Assembly: GCF_030369675.1 (NCBI RefSeq)
Contig: NZ_CP128477.1
Coordinates: 620,001 to 684,000, forward strand
Direction: 5' to 3'
Length of the DNA: 64,000 nt
Source: Peteryoungia algae
GTDB taxonomy: Bacteria; Pseudomonadota; Alphaproteobacteria; Rhizobiales; Rhizobiaceae
Position 1 is the stretch's first letter. Every line of letters begins with the position of its first letter. The notes under the pieces were generated by a model. That model saw nothing but the letters and a program-made list of their open reading frames with translations, ran no database searches and was not told where the DNA came from. The position numbers and the translations under genes are program-made. Shown in pieces: positions 36,563 to 45,745 of the stretch.

Positions 36563-37377
36563 GCGTGACAATCGAAACGGCCCCGACCCGGCCGGTGGTG
36601 AAGCCGCTGATGCAGCGGATCAACTGGGTGCGCGCCGCCCCCCTTCTCTACACGCTCGGTCTCTTCATCGTCTGGGAGCTCTCCGTCATCGTCTTTGCCC
36701 TGCCGCAGACGCTGCTGCCGGCGCCGACGCGTGTCTTCGAGGCGATCATCCAATACTGGTCGCCGATCTGGAAGAATTCGCTGCAGACGCTTTACACCAC
36801 GACGCTCGGCTTCCTGATCGCTGTCGTGGCAGGCCTGGGTCTCGGCCTCTTCATCGGCTGGTCGAAGACCATCTATGCCGGGCTCTATCCCCTGATGATC
36901 GGCTTCAACGCCATTCCCAAGGTGGCGCTCGTCCCGATCCTCGTCATCTGGTTCGGCATCGGTACCGTGCCGGCGGTTCTGACCGCCTTCCTGATTTCCT
37001 TCTTCCCGATCGTCGTCAACGTCGCGACGGGCCTCGCCACGATCGAGCCGGAGACCGAGGATGTGCTCAGGGCATTGGGCGCGCGAAAGATGGACATCAT
37101 GCTGAAGGTCGGCATACCCCGCTCCATGCCCTATTTCTTCGGCTCGCTGAAGATCGCGATCACACTCGCTTTCGTCGGCTCCGTCGTCTCCGAGACGGTC
37201 GCCTCCAACTATGGCCTCGGCAACATGATGAGCTCGGCCCAGAGCCAGTTCAACGTGCCACTGGTCTTTGCCGGCCTCTTGATGCTCGCGGTCGAGGGTA
37301 TCGCCATGTATGCGCTGATGGCCTTCATCGAGAAGCGCATGACCGGCTGGGCGCACCGTTCGACCATGGCGAACTGA
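36559..37377 (+). CDS. NitT/TauT-family ABC transporter permease
   Basis: The 272-residue permease has about six membrane helices and the EAA loop EDVLRALGARKMDIMLKVGIP (about 175-195) that contacts the ATPase. PKVALVPILVIWFGIGTVP is typical of SsuC/TauC proteins. It forms a complete importer with the two preceding genes. Overlap with the ATPase gene couples translation. Confidence 0.95.
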   Translation: MSVTIETAPTRPVVKPLMQRINWVRAAPLLYTLGLFIVWELSVIVFALPQTLLPAPTRVFEAIIQYWSPIWKNSLQTLYTTTLGFLIAVVAGLGLGLFIGWSKTIYAGLYPLMIGFNAIPKVALVPILVIWFGIGTVPAVLTAFLISFFPIVVNVATGLATIEPETEDVLRALGARKMDIMLKVGIPRSMPYFFGSLKIAITLAFVGSVVSETVASNYGLGNMMSSAQSQFNVPLVFAGLLMLAVEGIAMYALMAFIEKRMTGWAHRSTMAN

Positions 37378-37413
37378 TGCCCTGGCCGGCGGGGCGGAGC
37401 GGGAAACCCGCGT

Positions 37414-38013
37414 TCAGCCCTTTGCCTTGAGCGTGAAGGGCAGCTCGAACGGGGTGGAGCGCTCGGCGATCACGTCGTTGATGGTATAGCGCAGGACATA
37501 GCCGCCGGGCTTGGCGCCTGCGACGTCGAGGGTGAGGTGGGTATAGACCTCGACCGCATCCGAGTGGCTGGTGAAGGTGAAATTGCCAAACTCCTTCTGC
37601 AGCGCCAGTGTCTTGCCTTCGTCGTTGGTCAGTTCGAGGTCGACGGTGAAGTGCGACTGGCGCTGATTGTCCGGTGCCGGTTTCCATTTGAGGCCGGTCA
37701 CTTCCACATAGGTGATCAGCTTTTCGCCGGTCATGAAGACCGGTTCCGCCTTCGCGGCGTAGGCGCGGTAGGCTTTCGGCACGTCACTGACGAAGAGTGC
37801 CCGGGGAACCGTGGGCGGCAGTGTCTGCGAGAAGGCCGCAAGGCCTGAGCGCATGGCCTCGAAGGCGCCGCGCGCGTCGTTCTGCGCCGCCAGCCGCTCC
37901 GCCTCGATCGCTGCGTCGAGAAGCGGGCCTGCCGAGGCCGTGGAGGCGACGAGCCATGCGCCGAGAGCGGCGGCGGTGAAGGAACGGATGGGGCCGGGGT
38001 ATTTCAGGGGCAC
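37414..38013 (-). CDS. Secreted protein of unknown function
   Basis: The 199-residue precursor starts at GTG 38013 (GGGAG 6 nt upstream), VPLKYPGPIRSFTAAALGAWL, with a signal peptide cut near STASAGPLL. The mature part has an N-terminal helical stretch (AAIEAERLAAQNDARGAFEAM) then a beta-rich domain (EKLITYVEVTGLKWKP, RQSHFTVDLELTNDEGKT, GGYVLRYTINDVI). No family is recognised. It is probably periplasmic and lies between the ABC operon and trkH. Confidence 0.75.
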   Translation of the reverse strand: MPLKYPGPIRSFTAAALGAWLVASTASAGPLLDAAIEAERLAAQNDARGAFEAMRSGLAAFSQTLPPTVPRALFVSDVPKAYRAYAAKAEPVFMTGEKLITYVEVTGLKWKPAPDNQRQSHFTVDLELTNDEGKTLALQKEFGNFTFTSHSDAVEVYTHLTLDVAGAKPGGYVLRYTINDVIAERSTPFELPFTLKAKG

Positions 38014-38109
38014 GTGATTCTCCCGCGTTGCGATGGCGCGAGTGTGGAAAGAACCAGCACGACGCGTCAAGCGCTGCCTCCGCTTGCCGGGATCACGTTG
38101 ACCTGATCC

Positions 38110-39564
38110 TTACGAGCGCCAGAAGATCGGGACGAGCAGGACCATGACGGTCAGCACTTCCAGACGGCCGAGCAGCATGGCGAGCGACAGGATGTAGAGT
38201 TCCGGATCGGCCATCATGGCGAAGTTGCCCGCGGGGCCGATCAGGGGTCCGATGCCGGGGCCGACATTCGAGAGCGCCGTGATCACGGCCGAAGAGGCGG
38301 TGGCGAATTCATATCCGGCAAGCGCCATGGCGAGGCTTCCGACAACCCAGATGAAGGTATAGGCGCTGAAGAAGAGGAAGACGGCCCTTTGGGTGTCTGC
38401 ATCGACGATCTGGTGGCCGTAGCGCACGGAATAGACCGCGTTCGGATAGATGAGCTTCTTCATGCCGGTCAGGATGATGTTGAACAGGATCACGAAGCGG
38501 TAGGCCTTGATGCCGCCGGCGGTCGAACCCGAGCAGCCACCCATGAAGGTCGCGAAGAAGGCGGCTGCGACGGCAAAGGGCCCCCAGAGCGTATAGTCCT
38601 CGCTGGCATAGCCGGTGGTGGAGAGGATCGACGAGAAATTGAAGAAGGAATGTGACAGCGCCAGCGGCAGATCGACACCGTTGCGCAGGTGGTTGTAGAG
38701 CGCAGCAGCGATGGCAAAGGCGGCAAGATAGCCGAGGAAGACCAGGATCTGCGGATCGCGCAGCGCATCGAGGCGCCCCTTGATGAAAAACACGATCAGG
38801 ATCGAGAAGGGCAGGCTGCAGACCGTCATGAAGAAGGTCGCGATCCAGCGCAGCGCGTAGCTGTTGAAATAGCCGAAGGACGCGTCATGGGTGGAGAAAC
38901 CACCGGTCGCGATCGTGGTCAGGGCGTGATTGAGCGCGTCGAAATGGCTCATGCCGAATACGTCGTAGGCGATCATGCAGATGAGCGTGATCGCCACATA
39001 GATGGCGACAAAGGCTCGGGTGAAGGTCGCAATCCGCGCGAACGGCTTGTCGCCGATGTCGGAGGATTCCATCTTGAAGAACGAGACCCCTCCGACCCGC
39101 AGGAACGGCAAGACGAACAGCCCGAGCGCCACGATCCCGATGCCGCCTAGCCATTGCAGCAGCGAACGCCAGACGAGCAGACCGGGCGCCATGTCGTCAA
39201 GCCCGACGAGAACGGTGGACCCGGTCGTGGTGATGGCCGAGACCGATTCGAACAATGCCTGGGCGAAGGTGAGTTCGAGCTCCGAGAAGAAGATCGGAAT
39301 GGCACCGATGAGCGAGAAGGTCGCCCAGAGCACATTCACCAGAAGGAAGCCCATGCGCTTGGAAAAGGCAGGCGGCGGACCCCGCGTCGCCATGGCCGCG
39401 GTGACCGACAGACCGCCCACCATGGCCGCAGAGACGGTGAAGACTGACCAGTGGGCATCGCCATAATAGAGGTCCACCATGGCCGGGATCAGCATGGCCG
39501 TGGAGAGGTAGAGCCCGCAAAGGGCCGCGATGTAGACGACGGAGCGGAGCAGATTGGTATTCAA
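38110..39564 (-). CDS. trkH: TrkH-family potassium uptake protein
   Basis: The 484-residue protein has four M1-P-M2 repeats, with pore filters such as TTGSTVL, TGGFSTHD, TGYASEDY and SNVGPGIGPL visible in order. It forms the K+ translocating subunit with TrkA, which is not in the window. The chosen start is TTG 39564 (GGAAG 8 nt upstream), which gives the normal family N-terminus; the longer frame has 26 unconserved residues. Confidence 0.93.
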   Translation of the reverse strand: MNTNLLRSVVYIAALCGLYLSTAMLIPAMVDLYYGDAHWSVFTVSAAMVGGLSVTAAMATRGPPPAFSKRMGFLLVNVLWATFSLIGAIPIFFSELELTFAQALFESVSAITTTGSTVLVGLDDMAPGLLVWRSLLQWLGGIGIVALGLFVLPFLRVGGVSFFKMESSDIGDKPFARIATFTRAFVAIYVAITLICMIAYDVFGMSHFDALNHALTTIATGGFSTHDASFGYFNSYALRWIATFFMTVCSLPFSILIVFFIKGRLDALRDPQILVFLGYLAAFAIAAALYNHLRNGVDLPLALSHSFFNFSSILSTTGYASEDYTLWGPFAVAAAFFATFMGGCSGSTAGGIKAYRFVILFNIILTGMKKLIYPNAVYSVRYGHQIVDADTQRAVFLFFSAYTFIWVVGSLAMALAGYEFATASSAVITALSNVGPGIGPLIGPAGNFAMMADPELYILSLAMLLGRLEVLTVMVLLVPIFWRS

Positions 39565-39660
39565 GCAAGGTCTTCCGTCTGTTGCGGCGCAAAGAGGCTT
39601 TGTCTCCGCCCTATGTGTATGCCATAGCGGGGCTCGGTTCAAAATTCAACGGAGGCTGAC

Positions 39661-40911
39661 GTGACCGCCAGTCAAGTCGACGAAGCGCTGGAGGCAATGC
39701 GCGGCCTCTTTCCCGAAACACCGCTGCAGCTCAACGACCATCTGAGCGCCCGTTACGGCGCCAATGTCTATCTGAAGCGCGAGGACCTGACGCCCGTCCG
39801 CTCCTACAAGATCCGTGGCGCCTTCAATTTCTTTCGCAAGATCGTTGCCGACAGCCCCTCCGGCACCACCTTCGTCTGCGCCTCCGCCGGCAATCACGCC
39901 CAGGGCTTTGCCTATGTCTGCCGCCATTTCGGCGTCGAGGGCGTGGTCTTCATGCCGGTGACCACGCCGCAGCAGAAGATCGACAAGACCCGCATCTTCG
40001 GCGGCGAATTCATCACCATCCGTCTGGTCGGCGACATCTTCGACCAGTGCTATGCGGCTGCCCGAGACCATGTCGAGGCCATCGGCGGCCACATGGTGCC
40101 GCCCTTCGACCATCCTGATATCATCGAGGGACAGGCGACCGTCGCCGCCGAGGTCATGCAGCAACTGCCCGATGGGGTCGCTCCCGATCTGGTGGTGATG
40201 CCGGTCGGTGGCGGCGGGCTCTCCTCGGGCATGACAGGCTACATGGCCGGACGCGTGTCGCCCGAGGCGATGATCTTTTGCGAACCGGCCGGGGCGCCCA
40301 GCCTGAAGAAGAGCCTCGAGGCCGGCAAGGTCGTGACGCTGCCCAAGGTCGACAATTTCGTCGATGGCGCCGCCGTTGCCCGCATCGGCGATCACAATTT
40401 CGAGGCGCTGAAGAGCTTCCGGCCGGATCAGGTGCTGATCGTGCCTGAAAATGCGATCTGCGTGACGATGACCGACATGCTCAATGTCGAGGGCGTGGTG
40501 CTGGAGCCGGCGGGCGCGCTGGCGCTGGCGGCCCTCGATCTGCTGCCCCGCGTGGCGCTGAGCGGCCGGACGATCGTCGCGGTCGTGTCGGGCGGCAATT
40601 TCGATTTCGAGCGCCTGCCCGACGTCAAGGAACGCGCCATGCGCTATGCGGGCCTCAAGAAATACTTCATCCTGCGCCTGCCGCAACGTCCCGGCGCGTT
40701 GCGCGATTTCCTCAACCTGCTCGGTCCTGAGGATGATATCGCCCGCTTCGAATATCTGAAGAAGTCGGCGCGAAATTTCGGCTCGATCCTGATCGGCATC
40801 GAGACCGGCAAGCGCGAGAATTTCGCAGCCCTGTTCGAGCGGTTCGATCAGGCAGGGCTGGGCTTCGAGGACATTACCGAAAACGAGATCCTTGCCAATC
40901 TGATCATCTGA
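39661..40911 (+). CDS. ilvA: Threonine ammonia-lyase (threonine dehydratase)
   Basis: The 416-residue fold-type II PLP enzyme has the Schiff-base lysine in VRSYKIRGAF, the substrate loop CASAGNHAQGFAYVC, and the phosphate-binding PVGGGGLSSG. One ACT-like regulatory domain is at about 325-416. It converts threonine to 2-oxobutyrate for isoleucine synthesis and may be isoleucine-inhibited. The start is GTG with GGAGG 6 nt upstream. It overlaps a convergent hydrolase gene by 8 nt at the stop. Confidence 0.94.
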   Translation: MTASQVDEALEAMRGLFPETPLQLNDHLSARYGANVYLKREDLTPVRSYKIRGAFNFFRKIVADSPSGTTFVCASAGNHAQGFAYVCRHFGVEGVVFMPVTTPQQKIDKTRIFGGEFITIRLVGDIFDQCYAAARDHVEAIGGHMVPPFDHPDIIEGQATVAAEVMQQLPDGVAPDLVVMPVGGGGLSSGMTGYMAGRVSPEAMIFCEPAGAPSLKKSLEAGKVVTLPKVDNFVDGAAVARIGDHNFEALKSFRPDQVLIVPENAICVTMTDMLNVEGVVLEPAGALALAALDLLPRVALSGRTIVAVVSGGNFDFERLPDVKERAMRYAGLKKYFILRLPQRPGALRDFLNLLGPEDDIARFEYLKKSARNFGSILIGIETGKRENFAALFERFDQAGLGFEDITENEILANLII

Positions 40912-41893
40912 TGCCCTGCTGGCCGAGCCAGTCGAGAATTGTCCGGGCGATGGGTTCGGTGGTTTCGGGCGAATAGGTGTCGCCGGCGATCACGTGATTG
41001 TTGGCGTCGCCGGTCGGGCCGGGGTCGATCAAGTGGTGAGGGCCGCCCCAACGGGCGGCGACGGCCGCCGTCCGATCCGGCCGCACGACCTTGTCTTCAG
41101 GCGACTGGATGAAAAGTGCGGGAATGTGGATGGCCTCGACCGGGCTATGGGTCGCCAGACGCACCGACTGTGCCATCGGAATGAGTGCGGCGACCGGATA
41201 GTCGGTGGTCCAGTTATGGGCGTTGAGCGGGCTGACCGGCTCGAAGCTGCGTCGCTCGCCGAGCAGAAGCCGTGCCAGTCGCGTGCCAAAAGGCCCGCTC
41301 AGCAGGAAACTGCCGGAAGCCTGCACGCCGTAGTTTGGCGAGAGGAACACCGCGGCCGCCACCTGATCCGAAAGAGAAGGCCGGGCGAGCGCCCAGGTGA
41401 CAAGCGAGGCGCCCGTCGATGTCGAGATGACCACGACCTGCTCGCCGAGAAGGCGCCCCACGGCCAGCGCCTCGCCGACATCGCCTGTCCAGTCCTCGAT
41501 TGTCGCGAGGCCAAGCGCGTCGGGATCGTCGAGGCCGTGGCCGACCAGACGGGTGAAGAAGAGATTGGCGCCGAGCGCCTTTGCCACGAGATCGGGCAGG
41601 GGACGGACCTCGGCGGGGGAGGCGGAGAAGCCATGTACGTATATGATGCTGACCGGCGTTTTGCCGCGACGCGCGGGGTCGGCCCAGACGATCTGTTTGG
41701 CGAGGCCCTTGCGAATGACGCCCACCTTTCCCTCGTCTTCCGCGATCTGTGATTCCACCTCCTCGGGGGACGTGTCGGCAGCGGGTCGCGCCTTGCCCTC
41801 CAATGCAAGCGCCGGCGGCATTCGGTAGACGGCGATGAGTGTTGCGACCGCAACCGCGATGAACGCAAGCGTTATGCCCATGAAGCTCCGCAT
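40904..41893 (-). CDS. Membrane-anchored alpha/beta hydrolase
   Basis: The 329-residue protein has an N-terminal signal anchor (about 5-24) and an alpha/beta hydrolase domain. The oxyanion region is IIYVHGFSASPAEVR. The nucleophile elbow is ISTSTGAS, where the first Gly of G-x-S-x-G is Ser. A late acid lies in SPEDKVVRPD and a late His in NNHVIAGDTYSPE. It resembles carboxylesterases and lysophospholipases and probably acts outside the membrane. GGAG lies 6 nt before ATG 41893; starts at 41905 and 41881 are possible. Confidence 0.8.
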   Translation of the reverse strand: MRSFMGITLAFIAVAVATLIAVYRMPPALALEGKARPAADTSPEEVESQIAEDEGKVGVIRKGLAKQIVWADPARRGKTPVSIIYVHGFSASPAEVRPLPDLVAKALGANLFFTRLVGHGLDDPDALGLATIEDWTGDVGEALAVGRLLGEQVVVISTSTGASLVTWALARPSLSDQVAAAVFLSPNYGVQASGSFLLSGPFGTRLARLLLGERRSFEPVSPLNAHNWTTDYPVAALIPMAQSVRLATHSPVEAIHIPALFIQSPEDKVVRPDRTAAVAARWGGPHHLIDPGPTGDANNHVIAGDTYSPETTEPIARTILDWLGQQGIR

Positions 41894-42008
41894 CTCCTTC
41901 TCCACGGTCGTGTTCGCTCGCCGCAGCGGAGCTTAGCACGCCGGTCACCGGCGGAAAGCCACCCGTCCGGCTCTTCCGCGTCGTTCCTCCCTGTGCTAGG
42001 GGAAACGC

Positions 42009-42329
42009 ATGTCGATCCTGTCCAGCATCCTTTCTGTTTTCACCGGTGGCGCCTCGTCCGAGAGCCCTGCCAAGCCCATGGCCGAGCCGCAGACCTATAA
42101 GGACTGCGTCATTCACGCCGAACCCCTGCGCGAAGGCAGCCAGTATCGTCTTGCCGGCCGCATCGTGCAGACCGTGGATGGTCGCGTTCTCGAACGGAAG
42201 TTCATCCGCGCTGATGTCTTCACCTCGCTCGACGATGCGCTCGATTGCACCTTCCGCAAGGCGCATCAGATCATCGACCAGAACGGCCCGGCTCTGTTCG
42301 GTGACGGGGAAGAGTCGCGAATCGTCTGA
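42009..42329 (+). CDS. HlyU-family protein
   Basis: The 106-residue protein matches the rhizobial HlyU-like family: TYKDCVIHAEPLREGSQYRL, GRIVQTVDGRVLERKFIRAD and SLDDALDCTFRKAHQIIDQN. Despite the family name it lacks the ArsR-type helix-turn-helix of Vibrio HlyU, so a role in transcription is unproven. AGGGGA precedes the ATG. It lies upstream of the Amt fusion gene, with a terminator between. Confidence 0.83.
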   Translation: MSILSSILSVFTGGASSESPAKPMAEPQTYKDCVIHAEPLREGSQYRLAGRIVQTVDGRVLERKFIRADVFTSLDDALDCTFRKAHQIIDQNGPALFGDGEESRIV

Positions 42330-42401
42330 CGGTTGCCGAATTGATGCGAAGAATTCTTTCTTCGCAGTCACTGAAAAATAATGCTGCAGCGCAACACTGG
42401 G

Positions 42402-42423
42402 CCCGGGAAATTGCTCGGGTTTT
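42402..42423 (+). terminator. Terminator just before the Amt fusion start
   Basis: A 6-bp stem (CCCGGG / CTCGGG with one G-T pair, AAATTG loop) is followed by TTTT and ends 3 nt before the GTG start at 42427. It may end the hlyU transcript, or act as an attenuator of the downstream gene if that mRNA starts further upstream. Confidence 0.5.
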
Positions 42424-42426
42424 CAT

Positions 42427-45400
42427 GTGATTATTGCGTTACTGTCTGCCTTTTCGCCCCGCATTGGTCTGATCGCATCTGGCATCCTCCTCGGGATGGC
42501 GGGGACGCTTGTCGCCGCCGACGGGACTGCGGCCGCCCAGACGGCGAAGGCGTCCGCCGACCTTGCCTGGCTGATGGCCGCGGCCGGTATGGTGATGATG
42601 ATGCAGATCGGTTTCCTGCTCCTGGAAGCCGGCATGGTTCGCTCCAAGAACTCGATCAACGTGGCCCAGAAGAACCTGCTGGATTTCGTTTTCGGCGTGA
42701 TCGGTTTCGCCGCGATTGGCTTCATGTTGGCCTTTGGTACCTCCGGCACGCTGCCAGTCGGCTTCGACCTGGACTATTTCCTGCTCCAGGACCTCGACAG
42801 CTGGCTCGCAGGCTTCTTTGTCTTCCAGGTGATGTTCTGCGGCACGGCCGCGACCATCGTTTCCGGGGCAATTGCCGAGCGCATGACACTGTCGGCCTAT
42901 GTTCTCGGTTCGATCGTGCTGTCGACCCTCATCTACCCGGTCTTCGTCCACTGGGCCTGGGGAACGGCAGTCGGCCCGAACTCCGGCGCCTTTCTCGCCA
43001 ATCTCGGTTTTGTCGATTTCGCCGGCTCGACGGTCGTTCATGCCACAGGCGGTTGGGTTGCGCTCGCGGCCTGCCTGGTGATCGGCCCCAGACAAGGCCG
43101 CTTCGATGCCGAGGGCCGGCCGGTCCGGATCGCCGGCCATAACCCGGTACTGGCGACGACCGGCGGGCTGATCCTGTTTTTCGGCTGGATCGGATTTAAT
43201 GGTGGCTCGACGCTCGCGGCCAGTGCCGATGTCGCTCCGATCATTCTCAACACGGTGCTTGCCGGTGGCATGGGCACCTGCGTCGGTTACGTCATCGGCA
43301 CCAGGCAGGACGGGGTCGTTCTGCCGGAAAAGGCGCTGTGCGGCATGCTCGGCGCACTGGTGGCTGTGACGGCCGGCTGCCATGTGCTCGACCCCGGCGG
43401 AGCGCTTCTGGTCGGTGCCCTAGGCTCGATCATCGCCGTCTTCGGCAACCAGTTTGTCGAGGAAAAGCTGAAGGTCGACGACGCGGTCGGCGCCGTCGGC
43501 GTGCATGCCTTTGCCGGCGTGGCGGGCACGCTGGCGCTTGCCCTTCTCGCACCCGTCGACCGTCTTCCAGCCGGTGGGCGTTTCGACCAGCTCTACATCC
43601 AGATCTTCGGCTCGGCTCTCAATTTCTACTGGGCCTTCGGCCTCGGCTACGCCTTTTTCTGGACCCTCGACAAGCTGGTCCCGATCCGTGTCTCTGCCGA
43701 GGTCGAGGATGTCGGTCTCAACGTTGCCGAACACGGCACGCGCCTCGGTGTCGGCCATGTGGAGGATGCGCTGGCGAAACTGGTCTCGGGGAGCGCCGAT
43801 CTCGGTGACCGGTTGACAGTCGACCCGGGTGACGAGGCGGAAAAGCTCGCCCGGCTGTTCAACGGCCTGATGGACAATATCCAGCAGCAGGAGCGCAGCC
43901 GCCAGGAACTCGAGGGGCAGGTGCGCGACCAGGAGGAATCCGAGCGGGTGTCGGCGCTCGCCAACGCCACGTTCGAGGCGATCGTCATGTATGAGAACGG
44001 CACGATCATCGACGGCAACGAGCAGCTCGAGCTGCTGACGGGCCGAGATCTGAAGACGCTCGTGGGCTCGTCCATCCTCGATCTGGTGGACGCGGAAGGG
44101 CGGCGCATGCTGCTGGACGATCCGAACCCGGCGCCGAATGTCTCCCGTGAGCTCCACATCGTGCGGCCGGACGGACAACGAATTCCGATCGAGGCGAGAG
44201 GCCGCAACATCGAATATCGCGGTCGCCACATCCGCATCGGTTGTCTCGTCGATCTCAGGGAGCGCAAGGCCGTCGAAGGACGCATGCGCCATCTCGCGGA
44301 GCATGATCCGTTGACAGGCCTGGCCAACCGCGCACTTTTTACCGAGACGCTGTCAGCCCAGGTCGACCGCCCCAATCGTGATTGGGGTTGTGGTGTCCTG
44401 CTCGTCGATCTCGACCACTTCAAGGATGTCAACGATCTCTATGGCCATCCGGCTGGCGACGAGGTCATCCGCGAGACCGCCCGGCGGCTGTCGGCGGCTC
44501 TCGGATCAGCGGACATGGCTGCGCGGCTGGGTGGCGACGAATTCGCAGTCATTCTCGGCAATTGCCATTTCGAGGCACAGCTTGAGGATATGAGCCGCCG
44601 GCTGATCGATGCCTTTCGGCAGCCTTTCAATACGGGGCAGGGCGAACGCATCAAGTGCGGCATCAGCATCGGCGGCGCGCTGTTTCCCGAACATGCAACC
44701 GAGCTGGACGAATTGATCGGCCGCGCCGACGTTGCGCTCTATCATGCCAAGAAATCGGGGCGGAACACGTTTCGCGCCTATCGCAAGGGCATGGACGAAT
44801 TGATTGAGAAGCGGCGCGCCCTGGAGGCCGATATCGAGCGGGGGCTGGAGCGCGGCGAATTCGAGCTCTATCTCCAGCCGCGCGTCTCGGCCCGAGACGG
44901 CGCGATCATCGGCTACGAGGCCTTGCTGCGCTGGAACCACCCGGAGCGCGGCATGGTGCAGCCTGGTGATTTCATTCCCGTGGCGGAAGTCTCCGGCAAG
45001 ATCATCGGTCTTGGAGAATGGGTACTGCGCGAAGCCTGCCGGCTGGCGGTCGACCTGCCGCCGCATGTCCATCTGAGCGTCAATGTTTCACCGGTCCAGT
45101 TCCGGCACCCGGATTTTCTGGCCGGCATCGAGGCAATTCTGCAGGAGACCGCCGTCGCGCCGCAGAAGCTCGAGCTGGAGATCACCGAAAGCGTCTTGAT
45201 CGACGACGACCAGAGGGCGCGTCTCATCCTCGGCCATCTGAAGACGCTGGGGGTCAAGATCGCGCTCGACGATTTCGGCACGGGCTATTCGTCGCTGAGC
45301 TATCTGAGCCGGTACCCGTTCGACGTCATCAAGATTGATCGCAGCTTCGTTTCGGCCCTGGGCGAGCAGGAGACCGCCAACGCCATCGTGCGCACCATCA

Positions 45401-45669
45401 TCGAGCTCGGTAACGGGCTTGGCATGCGTGTCGTGGCGGAGGGTGTGGAAACCGTGGAACAGGCTAGCTACCTGAGTGCTGCCGGTTGCGACGAGCTGCA
45501 GGGCTATCTGCTCGGTCGACCGCAGCCGGTGGTCGAAATCGCTCGTGAAATCAGTGAGACGGTCGTCATCGAGCTGAGGCGGATCGCGCGGCGCACAGTC
45601 CATCGGGACAAGCGCCCGCCCCATGCGGGGAACGAGACAGCGCTTGCCCTGGCGGCAAACGGCAACTGA
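42427..45669 (+). CDS. Ammonium transporter-PAS-GGDEF-EAL fusion
   Basis: The 1080-residue protein joins an Amt/Rh ammonium channel domain (about 42-425, eleven helices) to a cytosolic second-messenger module. The Amt part keeps the twin histidines H205 (STVVHATGG) and H360 (GVHAFAG) and the structural aspartate D197 (FVDFAG). A linker helix (about 430-505, HAMP-like) leads to a PAS domain (about 506-615). GGDEF follows (about 620-785; GGDEF at 702-706), then EAL (about 800-1040). The EAL domain has EAL at 831-833, NVSP, EITES, DDFGTGYSSL, KID and AEGVET, so phosphodiesterase residues are intact. The GGDEF I-site arginine is absent (GSAD). The GTG start has no strong ribosome-binding site. 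No glnK is adjacent. It probably senses ammonium and sets c-di-GMP. Confidence 0.95.
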   Translation: MIIALLSAFSPRIGLIASGILLGMAGTLVAADGTAAAQTAKASADLAWLMAAAGMVMMMQIGFLLLEAGMVRSKNSINVAQKNLLDFVFGVIGFAAIGFMLAFGTSGTLPVGFDLDYFLLQDLDSWLAGFFVFQVMFCGTAATIVSGAIAERMTLSAYVLGSIVLSTLIYPVFVHWAWGTAVGPNSGAFLANLGFVDFAGSTVVHATGGWVALAACLVIGPRQGRFDAEGRPVRIAGHNPVLATTGGLILFFGWIGFNGGSTLAASADVAPIILNTVLAGGMGTCVGYVIGTRQDGVVLPEKALCGMLGALVAVTAGCHVLDPGGALLVGALGSIIAVFGNQFVEEKLKVDDAVGAVGVHAFAGVAGTLALALLAPVDRLPAGGRFDQLYIQIFGSALNFYWAFGLGYAFFWTLDKLVPIRVSAEVEDVGLNVAEHGTRLGVGHVEDALAKLVSGSADLGDRLTVDPGDEAEKLARLFNGLMDNIQQQERSRQELEGQVRDQEESERVSALANATFEAIVMYENGTIIDGNEQLELLTGRDLKTLVGSSILDLVDAEGRRMLLDDPNPAPNVSRELHIVRPDGQRIPIEARGRNIEYRGRHIRIGCLVDLRERKAVEGRMRHLAEHDPLTGLANRALFTETLSAQVDRPNRDWGCGVLLVDLDHFKDVNDLYGHPAGDEVIRETARRLSAALGSADMAARLGGDEFAVILGNCHFEAQLEDMSRRLIDAFRQPFNTGQGERIKCGISIGGALFPEHATELDELIGRADVALYHAKKSGRNTFRAYRKGMDELIEKRRALEADIERGLERGEFELYLQPRVSARDGAIIGYEALLRWNHPERGMVQPGDFIPVAEVSGKIIGLGEWVLREACRLAVDLPPHVHLSVNVSPVQFRHPDFLAGIEAILQETAVAPQKLELEITESVLIDDDQRARLILGHLKTLGVKIALDDFGTGYSSLSYLSRYPFDVIKIDRSFVSALGEQETANAIVRTIIELGNGLGMRVVAEGVETVEQASYLSAAGCDELQGYLLGRPQPVVEIAREISETVVIELRRIARRTVHRDKRPPHAGNETALALAANGN

Positions 45670-45686
45670 AGGTGCTTGCCGTTTGC
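45655..45686 (+). terminator. Hairpin at the stop of the Amt fusion gene
   Basis: A perfect 11-bp stem (GCAAACGGCAA / TTGCCGTTTGC, 10-nt loop) overlaps the stop codon. No T-tract follows, so this may be a 3-prime stabiliser. Confidence 0.5.
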
Positions 45687-45745
45687 AAAGGCGAGTGCGG
45701 CCGGTTTGCCGCGCTCGTTGGTCATGGAAACGGGAGAGCTAAGGA

